A DNA stretch of 6,773 nucleotides from Gammaproteobacteria bacterium (GCA_003562535.1 PWUP01000283.1:1-6773), one strand, 5' to 3'; shown: positions 1 through 6,475, counted from the first letter of the stretch. A program made the numbers and translations. The notes: generated from the sequence alone by a model not told the origin.

Positions 1-2
1 AG

Positions 3-113
3 CGTGAGAAAATGCGGGCTATGAGCCGCGAAGAGCGCCGCGAATTCATGCAGCAACGCAGTGAAACTCGTCAAATGCGCCGCGAACAACGCCAACACCA
101 GCGGATGATGTAG
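3..113 (+). CDS. 3' end of an unidentified Arg/Gln/Met-rich protein (partial)
   Basis: Only the last 36 codons and a TAG stop are in view; the gene starts upstream of the window. The other two plus frames hit a stop within the first 25 bases, so this frame is the only candidate. The visible peptide is very polar and basic, with repeated Arg-Glu and Gln-Arg pairs, four methionines before a final Met-Met, and hardly any hydrophobic residues, so it is probably one long helix. The segment around MSREERREFMQQR recalls the helical tails of Spy/CpxP-like or DUF3106-like periplasmic proteins of proteobacteria. That is a resemblance in composition and not a firm family call. The gene converges on bphP, with 45 bp between the two stop codons and a strong hairpin in the gap. 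Confidence 0.5.
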   Translation, partial: REKMRAMSREERREFMQQRSETRQMRREQRQHQRMM

Positions 114-120
114 TCGCCTC

Positions 121-157
121 TGTCACCACGGGCGGTTGATCCGCCCGTGCGGTGGCA
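121..157. terminator. Hairpin between convergent genes, possible bidirectional terminator
   Basis: CACGGGCGG (127-135) and CCGCCCGTG (141-149) form a perfect 9-bp GC-rich stem around the loop TTGAT. Flanking TGTCACC (121-127) can also pair with GGTGGCA (151-157) through one G-T wobble if a short bulge is allowed, which lengthens the structure. It lies in the 45-bp gap between the stop of the plus-strand partial gene and the stop of bphP, where a shared terminator is expected. Neither strand has a T-tract after the stem, so it is not a classical intrinsic terminator. It may instead be a transcript-end stabiliser or work with Rho. Confidence 0.55.
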
Positions 158-158
158 C

Positions 159-2345
159 TTAATGACCGGTCTTACCTTTTGCCGAGCGGGTGGCATGCCA
201 AACCAAATGCGCCAGTAATTCTGCCGAGCGGCTTGTGGATTGCTGTACGCTGTGCAATTTTTCCGGCATATGGGCTAAATCCAGACTGTCGGTGATTTCC
301 AACGCCGCCAGTTGGGCGTTATCCACAACGGTGGATAACAGATTACGATAGACCAAATCCGCTTTAGAATCGAGCCGTACTGCCGTTGCCCAATGGCGCT
401 CGATGATCCCCTCTTGAAAGCGACGGCGGGCGTCCTCCACTGCACGCTGTTCACCCAAATCCGTAAACAGCAAGACAAACCCCAAGACCCGATCCGGCGT
501 GACAAACACTGGATCAGCACGTAAGGTCAGGGGACGCAGGGTATTAGGGCCGACCTGTACACTGATCTCACCACGCCATGCTCGCCATTCTGTGAGTAAC
601 TCATGCACGGTGTGCTGCACCGTCTCAGCAGGGTCAAAAAAGGGAATTAAATCTTCAATCGATCTAAGATGCGGTTGCGCCCACTGCACCAAATGCTCAA
701 AGGCTTCATTAACCAGCAGAATGCTGCCTGTCGTGTCCATAATCACGACAGGTTGTTCAGAATGCTGCACTTGATGACTGATTTGAGTCAATTGATCCTG
801 AGCAATCAACATCCGTACCGAGCGGAATTGCAACACCACATCGGCAACCGATTCACCAATTAGCCGAGCCACAGTGCGATCTGCCGGACTCCAGGGGGCT
901 GCCGTCGCTTTTACCACCTGATGCCATTTGGCAAACGATTTACGCGGTGACAGCTCACTGGGATCATTAACCGCCGTTTCCATCGGTTTAAAAGGATTGC
1001 CGCCCCAGGTGACGGTACGCACCCGCTCAGGGCGAAACCATAACAGGTATTCACCAGGTGAGCGCGAGATGGGGGTAGCGAGTAACCCACTGGCAATAGG
1101 AGTTAGATCCGCAAAAGTCGGCTCGATTACACCCAGAGAATCGGTGGCGATGACGTGATCGCGAGGTTGTCGATCCAGCCACTGGCCAATGTCCCGCAAC
1201 TGCTGAGTACCCGGTACTTCACCAGTAGTCAACACTTGCGATTCAAACAACAACGCTGCCCCAGTCGCCTCCAGCGGTTGCAACAAGGTCTGGGAGCCAT
1301 CAAACAAACCGGTACGCCAGTCACCATCCCGCGATATGGCCTCAATCATGCGTTGTTCTAACCTTCTGACCGCAAGCTCGGCCTGTGCTTGCATAAAGCT
1401 TTCCAAGGCAACAATGCGCGTACCGATAGTCTCAGCCAGTAATTCGCAAACCGTGCGTAACTCATAGTGAACAAAGCGCGGCGCGTAGTGATGACATGCA
1501 ACTAAACCCCACAATTGCCCGCCGGCCATTAAAGAAACCACCAGAGTGGCACCGACGCCCATGTTTTTTAGATATTGAATATGAATCGGCGACATACTGC
1601 GCAACAAACACAGCGACATGTCCAAATCGCTGCCAGTGAGCGGGCACTGCTGGGGCCTTAAGGGTACCGGCGTATATTCCACGTCCACCAACACGCGGAT
1701 GCGATTTTGTTGGTACAGTCGCCGTGCAATATGCGGAATATCTGAGGCCGGATAGCGATTACCCAGAAAAGCTTCTAAATCCGGCTCGCGACATTCTGAA
1801 AACACCTCGCCATGACCTTGCTCGTCAAATCGGTAGACCATGACACGGTCATATCCGGTTAATTCTTTAAATACACGAGCGGTTTCATCGCATAAATTAC
1901 GCAATGAAGAGCTATACTGTACGCTGCGCAAAGCGGTTTCAACCTGTTGTGACAAGTCCACAGAGGGGCCAGCACGTTCCAGCTCAATCACCAGACCACC
2001 CTCTGGGGGGCGATGCAGCAGTCCGTCACACTCCACTTTAGGGCGTCCCACTTGACAGCGCACCGCTCTGGGAATAGTGCTTAAGGCATCGCTGAGATGA
2101 GGACGGATACGCTGAGCCAGATTGCCCGGCAAATCATTGAGATTCATTCCTAAAAGTGTATTATCCAGACCCAAAAACGCCGCAGCATTCTCGCTGACTT
2201 GTACAATCGTCTGCTCAGGCTCACGCACAACCAGTAATGCACCATGCGGCTGTATGGAGCCCGCCCGATGGATTTGTTCGCGCTCGCAGTTAGACAGATC
2301 GGCCTGTCCGAAAGCAGGCTCTGTATCAGTACGCTCCGCCCTCAT
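159..2345 (-). CDS. bphP: Bacteriophytochrome photoreceptor without histidine kinase (PpsR-partner type)
   Basis: This cytoplasmic red/far-red photoreceptor of 728 residues should bind biliverdin. Its order is PAS (about 15-125), GAF (about 140-315), PHY (about 325-510), PAS (about 520-635) and a helical tail (640-728). Cys20, just before the IH and IQPHG motif, is in the position of the biliverdin-linking cysteine. The GAF domain has the PASDIP signature (199-204, with Asp202), His255 in SPIH and the CHH motif (284-286). The PHY tongue has WGGNP (447-451) and PRKSF (467-471), so the photosensory core looks complete. Most bacteriophytochromes end in a histidine kinase, but here there is no H-box or ATPase domain. 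The PAS-plus-helices ending is the architecture of phytochromes that bind PpsR directly in Bradyrhizobium and Rhodopseudomonas. The ATG at 2345 lies 18 bp after the ppsR stop, and a GAGGTG ribosome site overlaps that stop at slightly long spacing, so co-transcription with ppsR is likely. No heme oxygenase gene for biliverdin is in view. Confidence 0.95.
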   Translation of the reverse strand: MRAERTDTEPAFGQADLSNCEREQIHRAGSIQPHGALLVVREPEQTIVQVSENAAAFLGLDNTLLGMNLNDLPGNLAQRIRPHLSDALSTIPRAVRCQVGRPKVECDGLLHRPPEGGLVIELERAGPSVDLSQQVETALRSVQYSSSLRNLCDETARVFKELTGYDRVMVYRFDEQGHGEVFSECREPDLEAFLGNRYPASDIPHIARRLYQQNRIRVLVDVEYTPVPLRPQQCPLTGSDLDMSLCLLRSMSPIHIQYLKNMGVGATLVVSLMAGGQLWGLVACHHYAPRFVHYELRTVCELLAETIGTRIVALESFMQAQAELAVRRLEQRMIEAISRDGDWRTGLFDGSQTLLQPLEATGAALLFESQVLTTGEVPGTQQLRDIGQWLDRQPRDHVIATDSLGVIEPTFADLTPIASGLLATPISRSPGEYLLWFRPERVRTVTWGGNPFKPMETAVNDPSELSPRKSFAKWHQVVKATAAPWSPADRTVARLIGESVADVVLQFRSVRMLIAQDQLTQISHQVQHSEQPVVIMDTTGSILLVNEAFEHLVQWAQPHLRSIEDLIPFFDPAETVQHTVHELLTEWRAWRGEISVQVGPNTLRPLTLRADPVFVTPDRVLGFVLLFTDLGEQRAVEDARRRFQEGIIERHWATAVRLDSKADLVYRNLLSTVVDNAQLAALEITDSLDLAHMPEKLHSVQQSTSRSAELLAHLVWHATRSAKGKTGH

Positions 2346-2363
2346 CGCAGTGACTGGCGCACC

Positions 2364-3740
2364 TCAGTCTGGAGTGATCACAGAGGATCGCGGTGAGTGG
2401 CTAACGAGTAAATTATCGACCGCAATACCGTGCTGATTCAGCTTGACATACAGGCTTTGACGGCTCAACCCCAGTATTTCCGCCGCCGCCGTCCGATTAC
2501 CGCCAGTTAATTCCAAAGCCGCTTTAATATAGTGGCGTTCTAACACCCCGGTGGTTTCTTTGACCAATTGGCGCAGCGAGGTCTGCCCGACTTGTTCGAC
2601 CAAGGCAATTAAATCTTCGGCTAAATTGCCATGTTGCGCCGGTACCGCTAAGCGTCCGCCAGTATCACGTAATAACAGGCCGATATGCGCCAGTTGAGCA
2701 CCACCGTTACGGGCAGCGGAAATTTCAACTTCGGTATGGCTACCTAATTCCCCATGTATCGTGCTGGCAAATAAACGGACTGTGCCGTGTTGTTGAACTT
2801 GTCTGAGCAGCACAGTCAAATCCGCGCCGGGTTTGCTTAACCAACGACTCAACGGCTGATTGATCACCCGGCTTTCAGTCGTCATTTCCGTCATGTCCAA
2901 AAACGCTTGATTCAATCGGCGGATTTCACCGCACTCATTGATAACCACGAACCCTTCAGGGGCATGGTCAATAAACGGCTCGACGGGGATAGAGTCGTCC
3001 GGTTGCTGTGCGAGGGACTGAGTGGCAGTTAATTGCAATAAAAACGCTGGGCCAAGATCGGCGGGCATCAGTGAGGCGCGGACCACATACGGCTTACGCT
3101 GTTTACCGATATGAATCAGCGTTGCAGGTGCTTTACCCTGCTCCTTAACCCGAAGCAGCATGTCTTGGAATTGTGCGCGTTCACCGCGTGGCATGTGCAG
3201 CAGAAATTTTTTACCCACGGGGGAGTGGGCCAAGGTATGCACAGCGGCTGGATTGGCTTCGATCACCTGCAAATCGTCCGCACGCAGCAATAACACCGCT
3301 TCGTTGGACGCATCAAACAATAAGCGGTAACGCGTTTCAATTTCTCGCAGCTTCCAGTAATCGCGTTCCATCGTTTGCTGGGCGGCGACCAAACGGGTGT
3401 GTAACTCCGTAATGGCTTGCAGGCTTTTACCAATAGCCACTAAACCCGTCTCGGTCTTATCACCCAAACGCACGGTTGTGTATTCCATCAACAATTGTCG
3501 CCCGCTGGGAAAACACTGAGTCACCTGGCTGAACACCGAAACCCGCTGATTACGCCCACCAGGGATCATAGGCTTGAGCTTAGCGTTGGCGCCATCAGAC
3601 AAGGTTTCCGCCCATGGACGCCCAATCCATGCATCAATGCGCTCACCCGCAAGGGCATCGGATAAAGTAACCTCTTGAATCACTCCCTCAGTATTGAGCA
3701 ACAGGGTGATGTCGGGTTGAGCAGGGGACGCGCTGTTCAT
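2364..3740 (-). CDS. ppsR: PpsR/CrtJ-family repressor of photosynthesis genes
   Basis: This DNA-binding regulator has 458 residues counted from the ATG at 3740, close to the usual PpsR length of about 460-470. Visible parts are an N-terminal PAS (about 8-110), a helical glutamine-containing linker (about 110-140), a second PAS (about 140-240), a third PAS (about 258-365) and a Fis-type helix-turn-helix (about 385-440) with GGNRTAAAEILGLSRQSLY. In phototrophic proteobacteria the family represses bacteriochlorophyll, carotenoid and light-harvesting genes through TGT-N12-ACA sites. The frame stays open upstream to a TTG at 3800. I prefer the ATG at 3740 because that extension would run through the probable promoter and operator and does not look like the family N-terminus. 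No strong ribosome site precedes the ATG. The only cysteines are Cys76 and Cys270; the DNA-binding region has none, unlike redox-responsive Rhodobacter relatives. It is first in an apparent ppsR-bphP operon, and bphP probably encodes its light-dependent antagonist. Confidence 0.93.
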   Translation of the reverse strand: MNSASPAQPDITLLLNTEGVIQEVTLSDALAGERIDAWIGRPWAETLSDGANAKLKPMIPGGRNQRVSVFSQVTQCFPSGRQLLMEYTTVRLGDKTETGLVAIGKSLQAITELHTRLVAAQQTMERDYWKLREIETRYRLLFDASNEAVLLLRADDLQVIEANPAAVHTLAHSPVGKKFLLHMPRGERAQFQDMLLRVKEQGKAPATLIHIGKQRKPYVVRASLMPADLGPAFLLQLTATQSLAQQPDDSIPVEPFIDHAPEGFVVINECGEIRRLNQAFLDMTEMTTESRVINQPLSRWLSKPGADLTVLLRQVQQHGTVRLFASTIHGELGSHTEVEISAARNGGAQLAHIGLLLRDTGGRLAVPAQHGNLAEDLIALVEQVGQTSLRQLVKETTGVLERHYIKAALELTGGNRTAAAEILGLSRQSLYVKLNQHGIAVDNLLVSHSPRSSVITPD

Positions 3741-3771
3741 AGTGAGAATACCATCGGCAACAGATAAGCCT

Positions 3772-3800
3772 ATTAGGGCAGTGTAACACTTTATTGACAA
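3772..3800 (-). promoter_or_regulatory. Candidate sigma-70 promoter of the ppsR-bphP operon
   Basis: Read on the minus strand, TTGTCA (3800-3795, five of six matches to the -35 consensus) is followed after exactly 17 bp by CCTAAT (3777-3772, four of six matches to the -10 consensus). Transcription would start near 3765, giving a leader of about 25 nt before the ATG at 3740. This also argues against the upstream TTG start at 3800. The TGT-N12-ACA operator covers the -35 hexamer and most of the spacer. Confidence 0.5.
3782..3799. promoter_or_regulatory. PpsR/CrtJ operator upstream of ppsR (TGT-N12-ACA)
   Basis: TGTAACACTTTATTGACA is an exact match to the TGT-N12-ACA consensus of PpsR/CrtJ binding sites. 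The half-sites extend to TGTAA and, on the other strand, TGTCA, agreeing at four of five positions. The site is 42 bp upstream of the preferred ppsR ATG and overlaps the -35 element and spacer of the likely ppsR promoter, where a repressor would block RNA polymerase. A chance match in this 222-bp gap is expected about 0.05 times for uniform base use. Binding is inferred from the motif and its location beside ppsR. Confidence 0.72.
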
Positions 3801-3896
3801 CTGATGGATGATTATTAGAGGCCAAGTGTCAACAAAAAGTTTATATTAAAACGCAGTCGTCCCGATTCAGCTTACGTTTAATGAGCACAGGCTAAA

Positions 3897-3924
3897 TTGA
3901 ACAGGTAACAATACGCTGCATAAC
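3897..3924 (+). promoter_or_regulatory. Weak candidate promoter of the glycine-zipper lipoprotein gene
   Basis: TTGAAC (3897-3902) and CATAAC (3919-3924) are separated by 16 bp, each matching its sigma-70 consensus at four of six positions. The start point would fall near 3931, about 30 nt before the ATG at 3963. Another AT-rich stretch, TATATT at 3842-3847, has no good -35 partner on the plus strand. The call rests only on position and partial consensus. Confidence 0.3.
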
Positions 3925-3940
3925 TGTATGCCGGTCTACA
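3925..3940. promoter_or_regulatory. Palindrome TGTA-N2-CCGG-N2-TACA, possible operator
   Basis: TGTATGCCGGTCTACA is a 16-bp interrupted palindrome with 12 of 16 positions symmetric. It sits immediately after the candidate -10 element and 7 bp before the GGAGGA ribosome site of the lipoprotein gene, where a bound repressor would block initiation. It overlaps a second short inverted repeat, GCATA-ACTG-TATGC (3918-3931). Its TGT and ACA ends resemble PpsR half-sites, but the spacing is 10 rather than 12. The binding protein is unknown, and a weak RNA hairpin is an alternative. Confidence 0.3.
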
Positions 3941-3947
3941 ATACCTT

Positions 3948-3953
3948 GGAGGA
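3948..3953 (+). promoter_or_regulatory. Ribosome binding site that sets the lipoprotein start
   Basis: GGAGGA is a strong Shine-Dalgarno sequence 9 bp before the ATG at 3963 and only 3 bp before the in-frame TTG at 3957. It therefore supports the ATG as the start, giving a protein beginning MNTLIRL. Confidence 0.75.
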
Positions 3954-3962
3954 TTTTTGAAT

Positions 3963-4340
3963 ATGAATACGCTGATCCGCTTGATGATACTCGCTTGGGT
4001 GGTTGCGATAAGCGCCGCTTGCAGCAGCACAGCAGGTTATGATTATCAATACACCAATGCCGGCATGGCCACTGGAGCGGTGCTTGGTGGCGTGTTAGGC
4101 CATCAAATTCATGGCAAAAATGGTCGTTATGCCGGAGCAGCGGCTGGGGCATTGATTGGCGGCATGACCGGTTATAATGCTGATCAAATCAGTGCAGTAC
4201 GCCGTGGTCACGGTATTCAGGGTTATATGCCTAGCCAAGATCCTCATCCACCCCAGTATGCTCAACCTCCCGAGTATTATCAGCCGTCTTATTATTACCA
4301 ACAGCCCAGTTACGCTGCGCCTAGGCATGTGGGGTTTTGA
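3963..4340 (+). CDS. Glycine-zipper outer-membrane lipoprotein
   Basis: This small envelope protein of 125 residues has an N-terminal hydrophobic signal (about 4-18) ending in ISAAC, a permissible though not ideal lipobox, with the lipidated residue at Cys20. Serine at the next position fits sorting to the outer membrane. Two perfect glycine zippers follow: G34, G38, G42, G46 and G58, G62, G66, G70. This is the pattern of the glycine-zipper 2TM families (SlyB/OsmB-like), which pack as paired helices in membranes. Residues 90-120 form a tail rich in Pro, Tyr and Gln. The ATG at 3963 is chosen because GGAGGA (3948-3953) lies 9 bp upstream; a TTG at 3957 is too close to that site. The gene diverges from ppsR and converges on the GGDEF-EAL gene with 42 bp between. 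Its role is unknown beyond probable envelope structure or stress. Confidence 0.85.
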   Translation: MNTLIRLMILAWVVAISAACSSTAGYDYQYTNAGMATGAVLGGVLGHQIHGKNGRYAGAAAGALIGGMTGYNADQISAVRRGHGIQGYMPSQDPHPPQYAQPPEYYQPSYYYQQPSYAAPRHVGF

Positions 4341-4382
4341 GCGTAACGTCGAACCTATGCCATGCACCGTATCGCCTTACCG

Positions 4383-6452
4383 CTAAGTCGTGCGCTGGTT
4401 TTCAGGCACAATAATCCGTTCATGCTCATGGAACCTAGGTGCCGGATCGGCAAATAAACGCCCTTGACCAAAGGTCACATGATCGTCGCGCAAGATGCGT
4501 AGCATATGTTCGGTTTCCACCGATTCGGCCATGAGCGCCATGTCCAAGCCTTGGGCAAGATCGACGATGGCCTTGACCATAGCACGGTCAGCAGGGCTCC
4601 ATACAATTTTAGTGGTTAAATCGCCATCGATTTTAATGTAATCAAAAGGCACAGAACGTAAATCTGCAAACGATAGCGCCCCGACGCCAAAATCGTCCCA
4701 AGCAAAGCGAAAACCGTCTTTACGCAATTCTGTAACCACTTGGCGAATCCGCAACATATTATTGGCTGCGGATTTCGCATTAATTTCGAACACAATCCGC
4801 TGCGGTTTCGCGTGCTGTTCTTTAACCGTCATACGGATTTGGCTGACCAAATCGGCTTGATTCAATTGACGATTAGACAAGTTGATGGTCAGCGAAACAG
4901 GATGACCACTGCGGTTACCAATGCCTTGGGCGCGAATGGCGCTGACTAAGGCACGTTGCTCGATCACATCGCGCAAACCTAAATGTTCCGCCGCATTCAT
5001 GAACAGACCCGGTCCATAGGCGCGACCATTGGGTTCAATCAAACGCAATAGGCATTCATAATAATGGATGACACCGATATCTAGATCAATAATCGGTTGA
5101 AAATAAAGTGTAAATAAATCATAGTCCACCGCTTCACGCAGACGTTTTTCCCAAGCAGCGGCATCACCGGTTTCCTGATTATCGTCTTGTATGCCGCTGG
5201 CCAATTGATGGGTTCCACGGCCACGAGCCTTGGCTTGGCGCAACGCGACGGCCGCACGGGTCAGTAAGGCATAGGGTTCGCTGCCGTGTTCAGGGAACAG
5301 CGCGATGCCCACACTGGTACTGAATGGCACATAACTGCCCTCATGAGCAAACTGGAGTCGGTGTAGGGTGCTGAGTAACTGATTAACGTACTCAATGGCT
5401 TGTTCTGATGAAGTATTGGGCAAAATTACCCCAAATTCATCACCACCCAGACGGCCTACCACCCCACTTTCACTGAACAGTTCTGCCAGATACGCCGCAA
5501 ACCGTTGCAGGAATTGATCACCCACCGCTTGGCCAAACACTGAGTTACTGAACTCAAAACGGTCAAGATCTAAGAAAAATAAGGCACCTGGCGCTCGCTG
5601 ATGACGTGCGTATTCCAAACGGGTTTCAAGTTGCTCGATAAACCAGACCCGGTTACCGATGCCCGTAAGGGCGTCGTTCTGACGGCTGATGACGGCTTGT
5701 TGCTGATGCTGTTTGGCTGCCGTGATGTCTTGTAAAACACCAACATGGCGCTGCACAGTGCTCTGCCCCAGCAGGGTTAAATCGATTTGCACCCAGCGCC
5801 ATTCATCCTTGCCATCGCGTAACCGCAACTCATAACGAACGCTCTGAGTAGCCGCTGCGGTCTGCTGCAATCGATCCCGTAACTTATGATAATCTTCAAC
5901 ATGCAGATAGTGTTTGAAAAACTCTGGCTCCCGCCAGGTGTCTTCAGTATGGTGGAACAGACGTTCTGCAGGGCCTTGAATGGCGCTGATGTGCGTTTGG
6001 CCGGCATCCACTTCCCAAATCACCAGCTCTAAGCTTTGTAAAATTTGCGATTGTTTTTTAGCCAGTTGCTGTTGCTGTTCCAATTGTCGGCTGAGTCGAG
6101 TGTTCTCCCGTCTGAGCAGGTCAATAATACGGTTAATGCGTTCGGTGACCAACAGCAAAGGTTCATCTTGGATGGGTACGGTATCGCTGACGTGATGGAG
6201 CACATCGCCCAAATGGCGTTCAAGGTTATCCACGGGTTGCTGTACGGAGCGGATAATCACCACAATGAGCAGGCATAGCCCTATGAGCACGACCAGACTG
6301 ATCACTAAGGCTACGGCATACTCTTGCAGCACCGCCAGTAGATCAATGCCTGCTGCGGGGTCATAGCTTGGCCATAACCACGCCCCCACCAGTAATAGCC
6401 AAGCGGCAAGCAGCAGCGGGATAATGCGCGAGGGAGCTAACCAATGGGACAT
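4383..6452 (-). CDS. Membrane-anchored PAS-GGDEF-EAL cyclic-di-GMP enzyme
   Basis: This 689-residue inner-membrane protein makes and/or degrades cyclic di-GMP. Two hydrophobic helices (about 9-27 and 46-68) flank a short periplasmic loop. Next come a HAMP-like or coiled-coil linker (about 70-140) with a glutamine-rich run, a PAS domain with its C-terminal PAC part (about 140-246), GGDEF (about 258-415) and EAL (about 435-675). The GGDEF motif is intact (336-340), as are DALTGIGNR, Asn303, Asp312, Lys408 and Arg412, so cyclase activity is plausible. The RxxD inhibition site is absent. In the EAL domain the signature reads ECL (Glu466), and Asn524, Glu556, Asp586-Asp587, Lys607, Glu646 and Gln663 are all present, so phosphodiesterase activity is also plausible. 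Which activity dominates cannot be read from the sequence. A GAGGCG ribosome site (6466-6461) lies 8 bp before the ATG. The gene follows yggT by 23 bp, so the two are probably co-transcribed. Confidence 0.92.
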   Translation of the reverse strand: MSHWLAPSRIIPLLLAAWLLLVGAWLWPSYDPAAGIDLLAVLQEYAVALVISLVVLIGLCLLIVVIIRSVQQPVDNLERHLGDVLHHVSDTVPIQDEPLLLVTERINRIIDLLRRENTRLSRQLEQQQQLAKKQSQILQSLELVIWEVDAGQTHISAIQGPAERLFHHTEDTWREPEFFKHYLHVEDYHKLRDRLQQTAAATQSVRYELRLRDGKDEWRWVQIDLTLLGQSTVQRHVGVLQDITAAKQHQQQAVISRQNDALTGIGNRVWFIEQLETRLEYARHQRAPGALFFLDLDRFEFSNSVFGQAVGDQFLQRFAAYLAELFSESGVVGRLGGDEFGVILPNTSSEQAIEYVNQLLSTLHRLQFAHEGSYVPFSTSVGIALFPEHGSEPYALLTRAAVALRQAKARGRGTHQLASGIQDDNQETGDAAAWEKRLREAVDYDLFTLYFQPIIDLDIGVIHYYECLLRLIEPNGRAYGPGLFMNAAEHLGLRDVIEQRALVSAIRAQGIGNRSGHPVSLTINLSNRQLNQADLVSQIRMTVKEQHAKPQRIVFEINAKSAANNMLRIRQVVTELRKDGFRFAWDDFGVGALSFADLRSVPFDYIKIDGDLTTKIVWSPADRAMVKAIVDLAQGLDMALMAESVETEHMLRILRDDHVTFGQGRLFADPAPRFHEHERIIVPENQRTT

Positions 6453-6475
6453 GATGCAAACGCCTCGATAGAGTC

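Noticed and set aside
181..231. Repeated GCCGAGCGG (181-189 and 223-231)
   Set aside because: It lies in the 3' coding part of bphP, occurs only twice there as far as I saw, and is readily explained by shared codons.
3741..3800. N-terminal extension of PpsR to a TTG start at 3800
   Set aside because: The frame is open, but the added 20 residues do not resemble the family N-terminus, no ribosome site precedes the TTG, and the stretch contains the likely promoter and operator. The ATG at 3740 gives a normal length.
3827..3832. TTGACA on the minus strand as the ppsR -35 element
   Set aside because: A perfect hexamer, but the expected -10 position 17 bp downstream reads ATCCAT, a poor match. 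The TTGTCA-17-CCTAAT pair is better overall.
3957..3962. TTG start two codons upstream of the lipoprotein ATG
   Set aside because: It is only 3 bp from the GGAGGA ribosome site, while the ATG at 3963 has 9-bp spacing.
3892..4367. Minus-strand open frames (3892-4152 and 4095-4367) opposite the lipoprotein
   Set aside because: They overlap a well-supported gene with a signal peptide, zipper motifs and a strong ribosome site; their own products show no recognisable domain.
4341..4382. Terminator between the lipoprotein and GGDEF-EAL stop codons
   Set aside because: No convincing stem or T-run is present in the 42-bp gap; GCGTAA and TTACCGC pair only with a bulge.
159..6452. Light control of cyclic di-GMP through bphP and the GGDEF-EAL protein
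   Set aside because: The two genes belong to separate transcription units with the lipoprotein gene between them, and no shared regulatory site is visible. Proximity alone does not support a functional link.
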